6,131 bases of DNA from JBOHHM01 sp050725495 (lineage in GTDB: Bacteria; Pseudomonadota; Gammaproteobacteria; Burkholderiales; Burkholderiaceae_C), in contig JBOHHM010000237.1 in assembly GCA_050725495.1 (NCBI GenBank), positions 1-6,131 of the forward strand. Reading direction: 5' to 3'. The notes under the pieces are model-generated. The model was not told the DNA's origin. It searched no databases and saw only the letters and a list, made by a program, of their open reading frames with translations. This document shows positions 1 through 6,131 of the stretch, piece by piece. The position numbers and the translations under genes were made by a program. Position 1 is the stretch's first letter. Every line of letters begins with the position of its first letter.

Positions 1-365
1 GTGCCGAAGACCGCGCCCAGCTTCGGCGCGAGTACCCGCCGGTCGAGCATCCGGTGGTGCGCACGCATCCCGAGAGCGGCGAGAAGATCCTGTTCGTCAA
101 CGAGGCCTTCACGACCCATTTCGCCAACTTCCGGCAGGTGCATGACAGCCAATGGCACCTGGACGGGCCGACGCATTCCCGCGACCTGTTCGACCTGCTG
201 GTGCGGCAGGCGCGGACGCCCGAGTACCAGGTGCGCATCCAATGGCAGAAGAACACGGTGGTGTTCTGGGACAACCGCGCGACACAGCACTACGCGATCT
301 CCGACTACTTCCCCAACGTCCGGAGCATGGCGCGCGCGACCATCGTCGGCGACGTCCCCGTTTGA
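1..365 (+). CDS. TauD/TfdA-family Fe(II)/2-oxoglutarate-dependent dioxygenase, C-terminal part
   Basis: This is the last 120 codons of a gene cut by the left edge; the reading frame begins at base 3 and ends at the TGA at 363-365. Family members run to about 280-300 residues, so roughly the C-terminal 40% is visible. They are cytoplasmic enzymes that couple oxidative decarboxylation of 2-oxoglutarate to hydroxylation of a substrate such as taurine, alkyl sulfates or aryloxyalkanoates. The sequence shows the family block HPVVRTHPESG followed by LFVNEAFTTHF, then FWDNRATQHYAISDY. The His codon at 288-290 in TQHYA is the distal iron ligand. Arg codons at 321-323 and 333-335, four residues apart, match the pair near the 2-oxoglutarate carboxylate in TauD. 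The N-terminal HxD iron ligands lie outside the window. The C-terminus looks complete, ending VGDVPV. It is followed 26 nt later by the binding-protein gene, suggesting co-transcription. The family call is secure; the substrate is unknown and 'taurine dioxygenase' would be over-annotation. Confidence 0.9.
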   Translation, partial: AEDRAQLRREYPPVEHPVVRTHPESGEKILFVNEAFTTHFANFRQVHDSQWHLDGPTHSRDLFDLLVRQARTPEYQVRIQWQKNTVVFWDNRATQHYAISDYFPNVRSMARATIVGDVPV

Positions 366-379
366 CCGCCCCCATCTCT

Positions 380-384
380 GGAGA
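380..384 (+). promoter_or_regulatory. Ribosome binding site of the solute-binding protein gene
   Basis: GGAGA stands 7 nt before the ATG at 392, a good Shine-Dalgarno match at normal spacing. It supports 392 over earlier in-frame starts that would overlap the dioxygenase gene. The 26-nt gap (366-391) shows no convincing promoter or terminator. Confidence 0.7.
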
Positions 385-391
385 CAACTTC

Positions 392-1369
392 ATGCACAGA
401 AGAGCAATTCTCGCCACCCTGGCCCTGGCAACCAGCACCCTGGCCTTCGCCCAGGAGTACCCGAGCCGCCCGATCACCTTCGTGCTGCCGGCACCCCCCG
501 CCGGGCCGACCGATACGGTCGCGCGCGCACTGGCCGACGTCATGGGCAAGAGCATGAAGCAGAGCATCGTGGTGGACAACAAGCCGGGCGCCTCCGGCCT
601 GCTCGGCGCCCAGACGGTGGCGCGCGCCGCGCCCGACGGCTACACCGTGCTGATCGCGCATTCGACCCCGATCTACTACGCGCCCTACATCTTCTCGAAG
701 GTGCCCTACGACGTGCAGCGCGATTTCTCCTTCATCACGGAGATCGCCTCCGGCAGCCTGGTGTACGCCGTCACCAACGACGTGCCGGCCCGGAACATGA
801 AGGAGTTCATCGGCTGGGCCCAGAAGAACAAGGGCAAGGTCAACTACGGCTCCTACGGGGTCGGCTCGTCCAGCCACCTGCTCAACGCCTACTTCAGCAA
901 TTCGCAGAAGCTGGACATGAACCACGTGGCCTACAAGGGCGAGTCCTTCATGGTGAACGACCTCTTGGGCGGACAGATCCCGGTGGCCATCGGCACCCTC
1001 GGCACCCTCGGCACCATGGCGCCCTTTCTCGCAGACGGCAAGCTGCGCGCGCTGGCCGTCATCGGCGAGCATCGCCTGAAGAACCTGCCGGACGTGCCGA
1101 CGATGGCCGAGGCCGGCTTCCCTGATGCCGCCTACAAGCCGCTGGCCGGCCTGGTGATGATGGCCCCGGCGGGCGTGCCTGCACCCGTGCTGGCGCGCCT
1201 CGAGAAGGAAGCCCGCGCCGCCATCCAGTCGCCCCAGGTGCAAGCCCGCTTCCAGGTCTTCGGCCTGGTGGGCATCGGCAACAGCGGCGCCGAATTCCGG
1301 CGCAACCTCGAGGCCAGCGGCCCCCTCATCCAGAACCTCGTCAAGATCTCCGGCTTCAAGGCGGAGTGA
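392..1369 (+). CDS. Bug/TctC-family tripartite tricarboxylate transporter substrate-binding protein
   Basis: This encodes a 325-residue periplasmic solute receptor of the Bug (Bordetella uptake gene) / TctC family, whose members bind carboxylates and similar small molecules; 300-330 residues is normal. Residues 1-20 form a Sec-type signal peptide: MHRR, a hydrophobic stretch, then AFA before Q21, a signal peptidase I-like site. The mature protein starts with the family motif YPSRPI (23-28), followed by PAPPAGPTDTVAR (33-45) in place of the usual PFPPGGxxDxxAR. Further family blocks are KPGASGLLGA, APDGYT, the YDVQRDFSFIT segment, NYGSYGVGSSSHL, HVAYKG, DLLGGQ and GKLRALAV. The segment after DLLGGQ is about three residues longer than I expect for the family because GTL is repeated (residues 201-206). 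The ATG at 392 is chosen for its ribosome binding site and for beginning exactly at the signal peptide. No membrane subunit genes are visible. In Burkholderiales many such receptors are orphans located beside the enzymes that use their ligand. Ligand unknown. Confidence 0.95.
   Translation: MHRRAILATLALATSTLAFAQEYPSRPITFVLPAPPAGPTDTVARALADVMGKSMKQSIVVDNKPGASGLLGAQTVARAAPDGYTVLIAHSTPIYYAPYIFSKVPYDVQRDFSFITEIASGSLVYAVTNDVPARNMKEFIGWAQKNKGKVNYGSYGVGSSSHLLNAYFSNSQKLDMNHVAYKGESFMVNDLLGGQIPVAIGTLGTLGTMAPFLADGKLRALAVIGEHRLKNLPDVPTMAEAGFPDAAYKPLAGLVMMAPAGVPAPVLARLEKEARAAIQSPQVQARFQVFGLVGIGNSGAEFRRNLEASGPLIQNLVKISGFKAE
992..1018 (+). repeat. 9-bp tandem repeat inside the binding-protein gene
   Basis: GGCACCCTC occurs twice back to back (992-1000 and 1001-1009), and a third degenerate unit GGCACCATG (7 of 9 identical) follows at 1010-1018. 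It encodes GTL-GTL-GTM, residues 201-209. The unit is a multiple of three, so the frame is kept. The two perfect units suggest a slippage duplication, which is inference. Confidence 0.8.
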
Positions 1370-1385
1370 TCGGGCGTCCGTCGAA

Positions 1386-1390
1386 CAGGA
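1386..1390 (+). promoter_or_regulatory. Probable ribosome binding site of the CoA-transferase gene
   Basis: CAGGA lies 8 nt before the ATG at 1399. A second purine run, GAAGG at 1393-1397, is only 1 nt from the ATG and too close to serve it. The site favours ATG 1399 over the GTG at 1366 that overlaps the previous stop codon. Confidence 0.5.
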
Positions 1391-1398
1391 TCGAAGGT

Positions 1399-2559
1399 AT
1401 GCACACCACTGCCAATTCCGATGCTTCCGCCATGCTCGAAGGCCTCACGGTGCTCGACCTGAGCCAGGGCGCCTCCGGCCCCTATGCGGGTGTCCTGCTG
1501 CGTCAGCAGGGCGCCCGGGTCATCAAGGTCGAGCCGCCTTCTGGCGACTGGGCGCGCCACATCGGGCGCGCGCGCGACGGCCAGACGGCCATCGCCATCG
1601 CCAACAACGTGGGCAAGGAGAGCGTGGTGGTCGACGCCCGCACCGACGCCGGCCGCAAGACCCTGCGCCGGCTCGCCGAGCAGGCCGACGTGGTGATCCA
1701 GAACTTCCGTCCCGGCGTGGCCGAGCGCATGGGCGTGGGCTATGCCGAACTGGCGGCGGCCCGGCCCGGCCTGGTCTACGTCTCGATCTCGGGCTATGGC
1801 GCCACCGGCCCGATGGCCGACCTGCCCGCGCTCGACACCACCGTGCAGGCCCTGAGCGGGCTGATGCACAGCAACCGGGATGCCACGGGGCAGCCCCAGA
1901 AGATCGGCCTGGTGATCGTGGATCTGGCCACCGCGATCTACGCCGCGCAGTACGCCACGGCGGCGCTGTTCCGCGCCGCGCGCACCGGGCAAGGGCGGCA
2001 TGTGCAGGTCACGATGCTGGAGACCGCCGCCGCCCTGCAGTCCTACATCCTGCTGGACGACGCGATGTTTCCCGGCAAGGAGTCGGCGGTGCTCGGCGCG
2101 CCGGTGGGCCTGTTCAAGGCCTCGGACGGCATGCTGTACGTGAGCCTGGTCAACGACGCGATGTTCGAGCGGCTGGCACGCGGCATGGGCTTCGACGACT
2201 GGCTGGCCGACGAGAGCCTGCGCGCCAGCGCCGGCCGCATGCCACGCGCGCAGGAGCTGAACGAGCGCCTGGGCCGCCACCTGGCCACCAACACGGTCGC
2301 GCACTGGTCCGAGGTGCTGACCCGAAGCGACGTGCTCTTTGCACCCGCGCGCCATTCGCGCGAGCTGCGCAGCCACCCGCAAAGCCTGCACACCGGACTC
2401 TTTGCCTCGGTCGACCAACCGGGCCTGGGCGAGCTGCCCTGGCCCAACCTGCCGGGCCTGTCGGGGCTGGCCCGCCCCATCGGGCACGCCCCGGCGCTGG
2501 GCGAGCACACGCAGGCCGTTCTGCAGGAATTCGGTATCGACGAGAAAGAAGCGACATGA
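1399..2559 (+). CDS. CaiB/BaiF (class III) CoA-transferase family protein
   Basis: This encodes a 386-residue cytoplasmic enzyme of the family that includes formyl-CoA transferase, CaiB and succinyl-CoA-dependent acid CoA-transferases; 380-410 residues is usual. Such enzymes move CoA from a donor thioester to a carboxylic acid through an aspartyl anhydride and are normally intertwined dimers. Visible family blocks are LEGLTVLDLSQGASGPYAG (13-31), LLRQQGARVIKVEPPSGDWAR (33-53), VIQNFRPGVAERMGVGY (99-115), LVYVSISGYGATGPMADLPALD (125-146), QALSGLM and IGLVIVDLATAIYAAQYATAALF. Asp175 (codon 1921-1923) in IVDLAT aligns with the catalytic Asp of the family. The C-terminal small-domain residues include LGAPVGLFKASDG and a tail ending LGEHTQAVLQEFGI. 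ATG 1399 is chosen for the upstream CAGGA; GTG 1366 (GTGA overlap) and ATG 1432, directly before LEGL, are alternatives. It overlaps the crotonase gene by ATGA, suggesting translational coupling and a CoA-thioester pathway. Donor and acceptor cannot be told from sequence. Confidence 0.95.
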   Translation: MHTTANSDASAMLEGLTVLDLSQGASGPYAGVLLRQQGARVIKVEPPSGDWARHIGRARDGQTAIAIANNVGKESVVVDARTDAGRKTLRRLAEQADVVIQNFRPGVAERMGVGYAELAAARPGLVYVSISGYGATGPMADLPALDTTVQALSGLMHSNRDATGQPQKIGLVIVDLATAIYAAQYATAALFRAARTGQGRHVQVTMLETAAALQSYILLDDAMFPGKESAVLGAPVGLFKASDGMLYVSLVNDAMFERLARGMGFDDWLADESLRASAGRMPRAQELNERLGRHLATNTVAHWSEVLTRSDVLFAPARHSRELRSHPQSLHTGLFASVDQPGLGELPWPNLPGLSGLARPIGHAPALGEHTQAVLQEFGIDEKEAT

Positions 2560-3371
2560 ACGAGCGCGTGCTGATCGACATCGACGACGACGGCGTCGCC
2601 GAGGTGCGGCTCAACCGCGCCGACAAGATGAACGCGCTCGACGCCGCCATGTTCGACGCGCTGGTCGACGCCCAGGAGCGCCTCTGCAACGAGCGCGGGC
2701 TGCGCGCCGTCGTCCTGCACGGTGAGGGCCGCGCCTTTTGCGCCGGCGTGGACATGGGGCGTGTGCAACACATGGCGAACGGCCAGACCGGCCGCGGCTA
2801 CATGCTGGCGCCGCGCACCCACGGCCTTACCAACAAGCCGCAGCAAGCCGCCTGGGGCTGGCGCGAGCTGCCGGTGCCGGTGATCGCGGCCATGCACGGT
2901 GTGGCCTTTGGCGGCGGCCTGCAGATAGCGCTCGGCGCCGACATCCGCTGCGTCGCGCCCGACGCCAAGCTGTGCGTGATGGAAATGAAGTGGGGCCTGG
3001 TGCCCGACATGGCCGGCTTCGCCATCCTGCGCGAACTGCTGCGTGCCGACGTGATGCGCGAGCTGATCTACACCGCCCGCATCCTGGACGGCACCGAGGC
3101 TGCCGCGCTGGGCCTGGCCACCTGGGTGGGCAGCGATCCGCTCGCGCATGCGCGCCAGCTGGCCCGCCAGATCGCGCAATGCAATCCCGACGCCATTCGC
3201 GCCGCCAAGCGCTTGCTGAACCGCAGCAGCGACGCCGACGCTGCGCAGATCCTGGCCGAAGAGTCGCGCGAGCAGGATCGCCTGGTGGCCAGCCCGAACC
3301 AGCGCGAGGCGGCGCGCGCGGGCATCGAGAAGCGCGCGCCGGTCTTCGAGCACACGGTGCCGGACGCCTGA
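2556..3371 (+). CDS. Enoyl-CoA hydratase/isomerase (crotonase) family protein
   Basis: This encodes a 271-residue crotonase-fold protein, a typical length (255-275), acting on acyl-CoA thioesters in the cytoplasm. It starts at an ATGA overlap with the CoA-transferase stop; the purine-rich stretch GAAAGAAG just upstream is a modest ribosome binding site. Oxyanion-hole elements are visible: RAFCAGVDM (59-67) and HGVAFGGGLQIALGADIR (114-131). By alignment with rat mitochondrial hydratase, the position of catalytic Glu144 is Gln123 here, whereas the second acid is kept as Glu143 in VMEMKWGL. Asp151 in LVPDMAG lies where dienoyl-CoA isomerase has its third acidic residue (Asp204 in the rat enzyme). 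Asp129 in GADIR is the structural Asp common to the family. The C-terminal part carries the alignment-typical NPDAIRAAKRLLN and SPNQREAARAGIEKRAPVF. The neighbouring CoA-transferase suggests it processes the thioester made there. The fold is certain; whether it is a hydratase, an isomerase or something else is open. Confidence 0.93.
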   Translation: MNERVLIDIDDDGVAEVRLNRADKMNALDAAMFDALVDAQERLCNERGLRAVVLHGEGRAFCAGVDMGRVQHMANGQTGRGYMLAPRTHGLTNKPQQAAWGWRELPVPVIAAMHGVAFGGGLQIALGADIRCVAPDAKLCVMEMKWGLVPDMAGFAILRELLRADVMRELIYTARILDGTEAAALGLATWVGSDPLAHARQLARQIAQCNPDAIRAAKRLLNRSSDADAAQILAEESREQDRLVASPNQREAARAGIEKRAPVFEHTVPDA

Positions 3372-3377
3372 GTGCTT

Positions 3378-3401
3378 CCGCCCGCGTCAGCGCGGGTTCG
3401 G
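3378..3401. terminator. Possible bidirectional hairpin at the convergent gene junction
   Basis: A perfect 6-bp inverted repeat, CCCGCG (3381-3386) and CGCGGG (3391-3396), encloses the 4-nt loop TCAG. A further CCG/CGG pairing (3378-3380 with 3399-3401) continues the stem across a 2-nt bulge. The loop contains the regulator's stop codon (TGA on the - strand, 3387-3389), and the crotonase stop is 7 nt before the extended stem. There is no T-tract on either side, so intrinsic termination would be weak. It may be a stabilising 3' stem or a chance G/C-rich palindrome. Confidence 0.4.
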
Positions 3402-6131
3402 CTCCACGCCCGGTGAGCCCGGACTGCCAGCGGCCGGTCCGTTCACTCCGGTTTCCAGCCCCCACCCCAGATCGCGCACCCGCGCCACCGCCTCGTCGCG
3501 CCCGCTCACGCGCAGCTTGGCGTAGATGCGGCTCAAGTACCACTTGACCGTCTCGGGCGAGAGGCCGAGGGTGCGGGCGATCTTCTTGTTGGGCATGGCC
3601 TGGCTGATGAGGCGCAGCATGTCGATCTCGCGGCCGCTGAAGGATTCCAGCAAGTTCTCCGGCTGCGTGCGCGCATTGGCGGCGTTGTCGCGCGCCTGCT
3701 GTTGGGCCGAGCGCTTGCGCGCGCTCGCCTCGAGCCGCTCGACATAGAAGGCCAGCACCGGGTCCAGCGTTTCGCTGCGAGCCAGTTCGCGGATCAGGCC
3801 CAGCGCCGCGTCGTCGGTGTCGATCAGGCTGCGCACGAGCCCCAGGCGATGGCCCAGGCGCAGCGCCTGCAGGGTCATTTCGCGCGCGGCCTGCGGATTG
3901 CGGCGGCGCGCCTCGATCAGCGCGCCCTCCAGCGTCAGGCGCGCGATGCCGCGTTGCCGCCCGCGGGCCTCGGAGCGCTTGCGCAGCGCGGTCAGCTGGG
4001 CCGCCGCGCCGTCGAGGTCGCCTTGGGTGACGCGCCAGCGAATGCGCACCCGCTGCGCCAGGTCGCTGATTTCGCGCAGCGCGCTGTGCTCCGCGTTCGG
4101 GTGCTTGGCGTCGAGCGCGTCGAGCCGGGCGATGCAGGCCTCGGCGGCCAGGTATTGCCCCAGTTGCAGGCGCCGGCCGGCCTGGTGGGCCAGGCTGTGC
4201 GCGAGCAGCCGATCCAGGCCGTGCTTGAGCGCGTAGTCCTCCAGCCGCTCCAGGTAGGCGAAGGCTTCGAGATGGTTGCCGGCCAGCCAGTGCGAGGCCG
4301 ACAACACGCGCAGCGCGCGCAGCACCGCGTCGGGAATCGAGATGCGCTCCAGGATGTCGACGCGGTCCTCCAGCAGCCGGCGCGCTTCCTCGGCGTCGTC
4401 GCTCTCGTAGAGCACGTCGCCGAGCAGCGCGGACACGAACACGGTGGTGTCGGCGCAGGCCTTGCCGAGCTGCCCCGCCTCGTGCAGCACGGCGCGGTAG
4501 ATGCGCTCGGCCTGCGTGATCTGGCCTTCCAGGGCATGGCTCAGGCCGACCAGGCAGCGGCCGTAGAGGCTGCCGGCGGCGGTGCAGACCAGCGGCACCC
4601 CGTCGGCCAGCACCGGCGCGCCATCGCGCTGCACCTGGCGCGCCTGCTCGTAGTCGCCACGGTGCATGTGCAGCCACGACTGGATGTTGAGGCTGCCGCC
4701 GAGCGCCACCACGTCGGCGCCGGGCGGCGGCGCTTGCATGCGCGGCAGTTGCTTCATGGCGGCGTCGGTGTCGTCGCGCTGCACCGCCAGCGATCCGGCA
4801 TTGACGGCCAGGAGGAAGTGCGCCTGCGCGTCGCTTTGCGGGATGTCGCGCGCCAGCGCCTCGATGCTGGCGGCGCAGGTGTCGAGCTCGCGCAGGAAGA
4901 GGTGGGAGCGCATCACCCACATGCGCAGCTGCAGGCGCTTGTTGACTTCGTCTTCGGGCAGTTGCCGTATCAGCGAGATCAGGGTGCCGCGCTCGCCACG
5001 CACGAACAATCCCTGGGCGCAGCGCTCGATGAGATCGGCCGCCTGCGCGCCCTCGCCGGCGCGCAGCGCGTGGCGGATCGCCTCCTCGAGCCAGCCGCGC
5101 TCGCGGAACCAGTGCCAGGCGCGCGCCTGCACCGCGCGCTGCCAGGCCGCGTCGGCGGCCGAGAAGCGCGCCATCAAGGTCTCGCGCAGCAGGGGATGCA
5201 GCCGATAGCAGGTGTCGGGCTCGGCGCTGTCGATGGGGACGATGAACAGGTTGTCGGCCTCGAGCCGCGTCAGTAGCGCGGCGACCTCGCCGATCGCCTC
5301 TGGGCGGTCGATCAGCGTGGCGCACAGCGAGGCGCAAAAGCGGCTGCAGGGCGCCAGCGCGACCAGCAGGTCGATGTCGCCCTTCGCCAGCTGCGCGAAC
5401 ACCTCGCGCTCGAAAAAGCGCCCGAAGGCGCGCGCATCGCGCACCTCGGCCAATCCGGATGGCGCCCCGGGCGCCGGCGCGTCCTTGCGCCGCTGCTTCT
5501 TCTTCCATTCGATCGAGAGCAGCTGCAGGCCGGCCACCCAGCCGTCCGTCAGGTCGTGCAACTGGCGCGCGCTGCGCGCGTCGATGCCCTCGAGCTGCAG
5601 CTTGAGGAACTGCTCCGATTCGGCGGGCGAGAAGCGCAGCTGGCTGCGGTCCAGCTCCAGCACCTGGCCCTGGGCGCGCAGCCGCTCCAGCGACAGCGGC
5701 ACCGGTGTGCGCGAGGCCAGCACCAGGTGCAGGTTGGGCGGCGCGTAGTTCAGCAGCCATTGCAGGGCCCCGCCGATGCGCGGCTGCGTGAGGTGGTGCA
5801 GGTCGTCGAGCACGACGGCGATCTCGCGCCGCTGCCCGGCAATGGCGCGCACCAGGGTGACGATCAGGCGCTCCACGCCGTCGGCATCGGTCGCGCCGCC
5901 GCCCAGCAGGCTGGCGACGCTGGCCAGCGAGGGGTCGATCTGCGCGACGCTGGCCACCAGCGCGTCCAGGAAGCGCGCCAGGTCGTCGTCTTCCGCCGCC
6001 AGCGAGAGCCAGGCCACCTCGAAACCCAGCGGCAGCAGGGCGCGGCGCCAGGCGGCCAAGGTGGTGCTCTTGCCCGCGCCGGCCGGGCCGGTCAGCACCA
6101 CGCAGCGCAGCCGGCGCGCCTCGTGCAGCCG
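3387..6131 (-). CDS. LAL-type (MalT-like) LuxR-family transcriptional regulator, N-terminus cut off
   Basis: 914 codons of a large ATP-binding LuxR regulator are visible; the frame stays open to the right edge (reading RLHEARRLRCVVLTG), so the GTG at 6099-6101 is internal and the start lies beyond the window. Comparison with family proteins of about 900 residues suggests only a few dozen residues are missing. Order of parts: Walker A GPAGAGKST (bases 6063-6089); Walker B AVVLDDLHHL with its Asp pair at 5802-5807; LVLASRT, a sensor-like strand; a helical, alanine- and leucine-rich middle of several hundred residues resembling the MalT TPR-like region (about 3700-5100); then the C-terminal LuxR helix-turn-helix FSGREIDMLRLISQAMPNKKIARTLGLSPETVKWYLSRIYAKL (about 3465-3640). 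A Gly/Pro-rich tail (GPAAGSPGSPGVEPNPR) follows. Members bind ATP and a small inducer, oligomerise and activate transcription, often of catabolic genes. It faces the operon with 15 nt between stops, so a regulatory link is plausible by proximity only. Its promoter is outside the window. Confidence 0.93.
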   Translation of the reverse strand, partial: RLHEARRLRCVVLTGPAGAGKSTTLAAWRRALLPLGFEVAWLSLAAEDDDLARFLDALVASVAQIDPSLASVASLLGGGATDADGVERLIVTLVRAIAGQRREIAVVLDDLHHLTQPRIGGALQWLLNYAPPNLHLVLASRTPVPLSLERLRAQGQVLELDRSQLRFSPAESEQFLKLQLEGIDARSARQLHDLTDGWVAGLQLLSIEWKKKQRRKDAPAPGAPSGLAEVRDARAFGRFFEREVFAQLAKGDIDLLVALAPCSRFCASLCATLIDRPEAIGEVAALLTRLEADNLFIVPIDSAEPDTCYRLHPLLRETLMARFSAADAAWQRAVQARAWHWFRERGWLEEAIRHALRAGEGAQAADLIERCAQGLFVRGERGTLISLIRQLPEDEVNKRLQLRMWVMRSHLFLRELDTCAASIEALARDIPQSDAQAHFLLAVNAGSLAVQRDDTDAAMKQLPRMQAPPPGADVVALGGSLNIQSWLHMHRGDYEQARQVQRDGAPVLADGVPLVCTAAGSLYGRCLVGLSHALEGQITQAERIYRAVLHEAGQLGKACADTTVFVSALLGDVLYESDDAEEARRLLEDRVDILERISIPDAVLRALRVLSASHWLAGNHLEAFAYLERLEDYALKHGLDRLLAHSLAHQAGRRLQLGQYLAAEACIARLDALDAKHPNAEHSALREISDLAQRVRIRWRVTQGDLDGAAAQLTALRKRSEARGRQRGIARLTLEGALIEARRRNPQAAREMTLQALRLGHRLGLVRSLIDTDDAALGLIRELARSETLDPVLAFYVERLEASARKRSAQQQARDNAANARTQPENLLESFSGREIDMLRLISQAMPNKKIARTLGLSPETVKWYLSRIYAKLRVSGRDEAVARVRDLGWGLETGVNGPAAGSPGSPGVEPNPR

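Noticed and set aside
1..365. Naming the partial dioxygenase tauD or tfdA
   Set aside because: Only the C-terminal part is visible, and the motifs seen are shared by the whole family, so substrate-specific naming is not supported.
366..391. Possible promoter or terminator between the dioxygenase and the receptor gene
   Set aside because: The gap is only 26 nt, contains the receptor's ribosome binding site, and shows no -10/-35 pair and no stable stem beyond a 4-bp TCTC/GAGA match with a 2-nt loop.
1..1125. A 374-codon + strand frame starting at base 1 across the dioxygenase and receptor genes
   Set aside because: Its translation is Arg/Ser/Thr/Pro-rich and matches no family, while the overlapping frames carry the TauD/TfdA and Bug family motifs.
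1132..2508. A 458-codon - strand open frame opposite the receptor and CoA-transferase genes
   Set aside because: Low-complexity His/Gly/Ala/Gln-rich translation, spans two well-supported genes antisense; a composition artefact.
3702..5276. A 524-codon + strand open frame opposite the regulator
   Set aside because: The translation is rich in Gln, Ala, Arg, His and Val with no recognisable motif, as expected for the antisense of a G/C-rich coding sequence. No ribosome binding site or independent support was seen.
2827..5760. A 977-codon open frame on the - strand running through the regulator and into the crotonase region
   Set aside because: It is a different frame of the regulator's own strand, and its translation is an Arg/Ala/Gly/Pro-rich string without domains. 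The regulator frame has clear Walker and LuxR motifs. Long shadow frames are expected at this G+C content.

Overview
The window is a G+C-rich stretch of bacterial chromosome-like sequence, with strong G/C preference at third codon positions. Its gene content resembles an environmental betaproteobacterium of the order Burkholderiales (for example the Comamonadaceae or Alcaligenaceae). The main pointer is a stand-alone periplasmic Bug/TctC-type binding protein next to a CoA-transferase and a crotonase, a linkage common in that order. This placement is inference; no rRNA or marker gene is present.

Layout. Four genes run left to right on the + strand: the 3' end of a TauD/TfdA-type Fe(II)/2-oxoglutarate dioxygenase (cut by the left edge, stop at 365); a Bug/TctC solute-binding protein (392-1369); a CaiB/BaiF (class III) CoA-transferase (1399-2559); and an enoyl-CoA hydratase/isomerase family protein (2556-3371). 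Gaps are 26 nt, 29 nt and a 4-nt ATGA overlap, so they look like one operon whose promoter lies left of the window. Facing them on the - strand is a very large MalT-like LuxR-family regulator (LAL type), stop at 3387, whose N-terminus runs off the right edge. Only 15 nt separate the two converging stop codons, and a GC-rich hairpin sits on that junction. No stretch longer than about 30 nt is without a gene, and I see no RNA gene, insertion sequence, CRISPR array or attachment site.

How the genes may work together (inference). The binding protein would capture a carboxylate-type compound in the periplasm. The dioxygenase could hydroxylate or cleave it or a precursor. The CoA-transferase would activate the acid as a CoA thioester, and the crotonase would act on the enoyl- or related acyl-CoA. 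The convergent regulator, with an N-terminal P-loop ATPase and C-terminal LuxR helix-turn-helix, is a plausible but unproven controller. The substrate cannot be read from sequence. No TctA/TctB membrane subunits are visible, so the binding protein is an orphan as far as the window shows.

The most notable details are a probable 9-bp in-frame tandem duplication inside the binding protein, a crotonase in which one of the two classical hydratase glutamates is glutamine while an aspartate typical of dienoyl-CoA isomerases is present, and the hairpin whose loop holds the regulator's stop codon. I found no strong case for a wholly new system; this looks like an uncharacterised catabolic operon of familiar parts.
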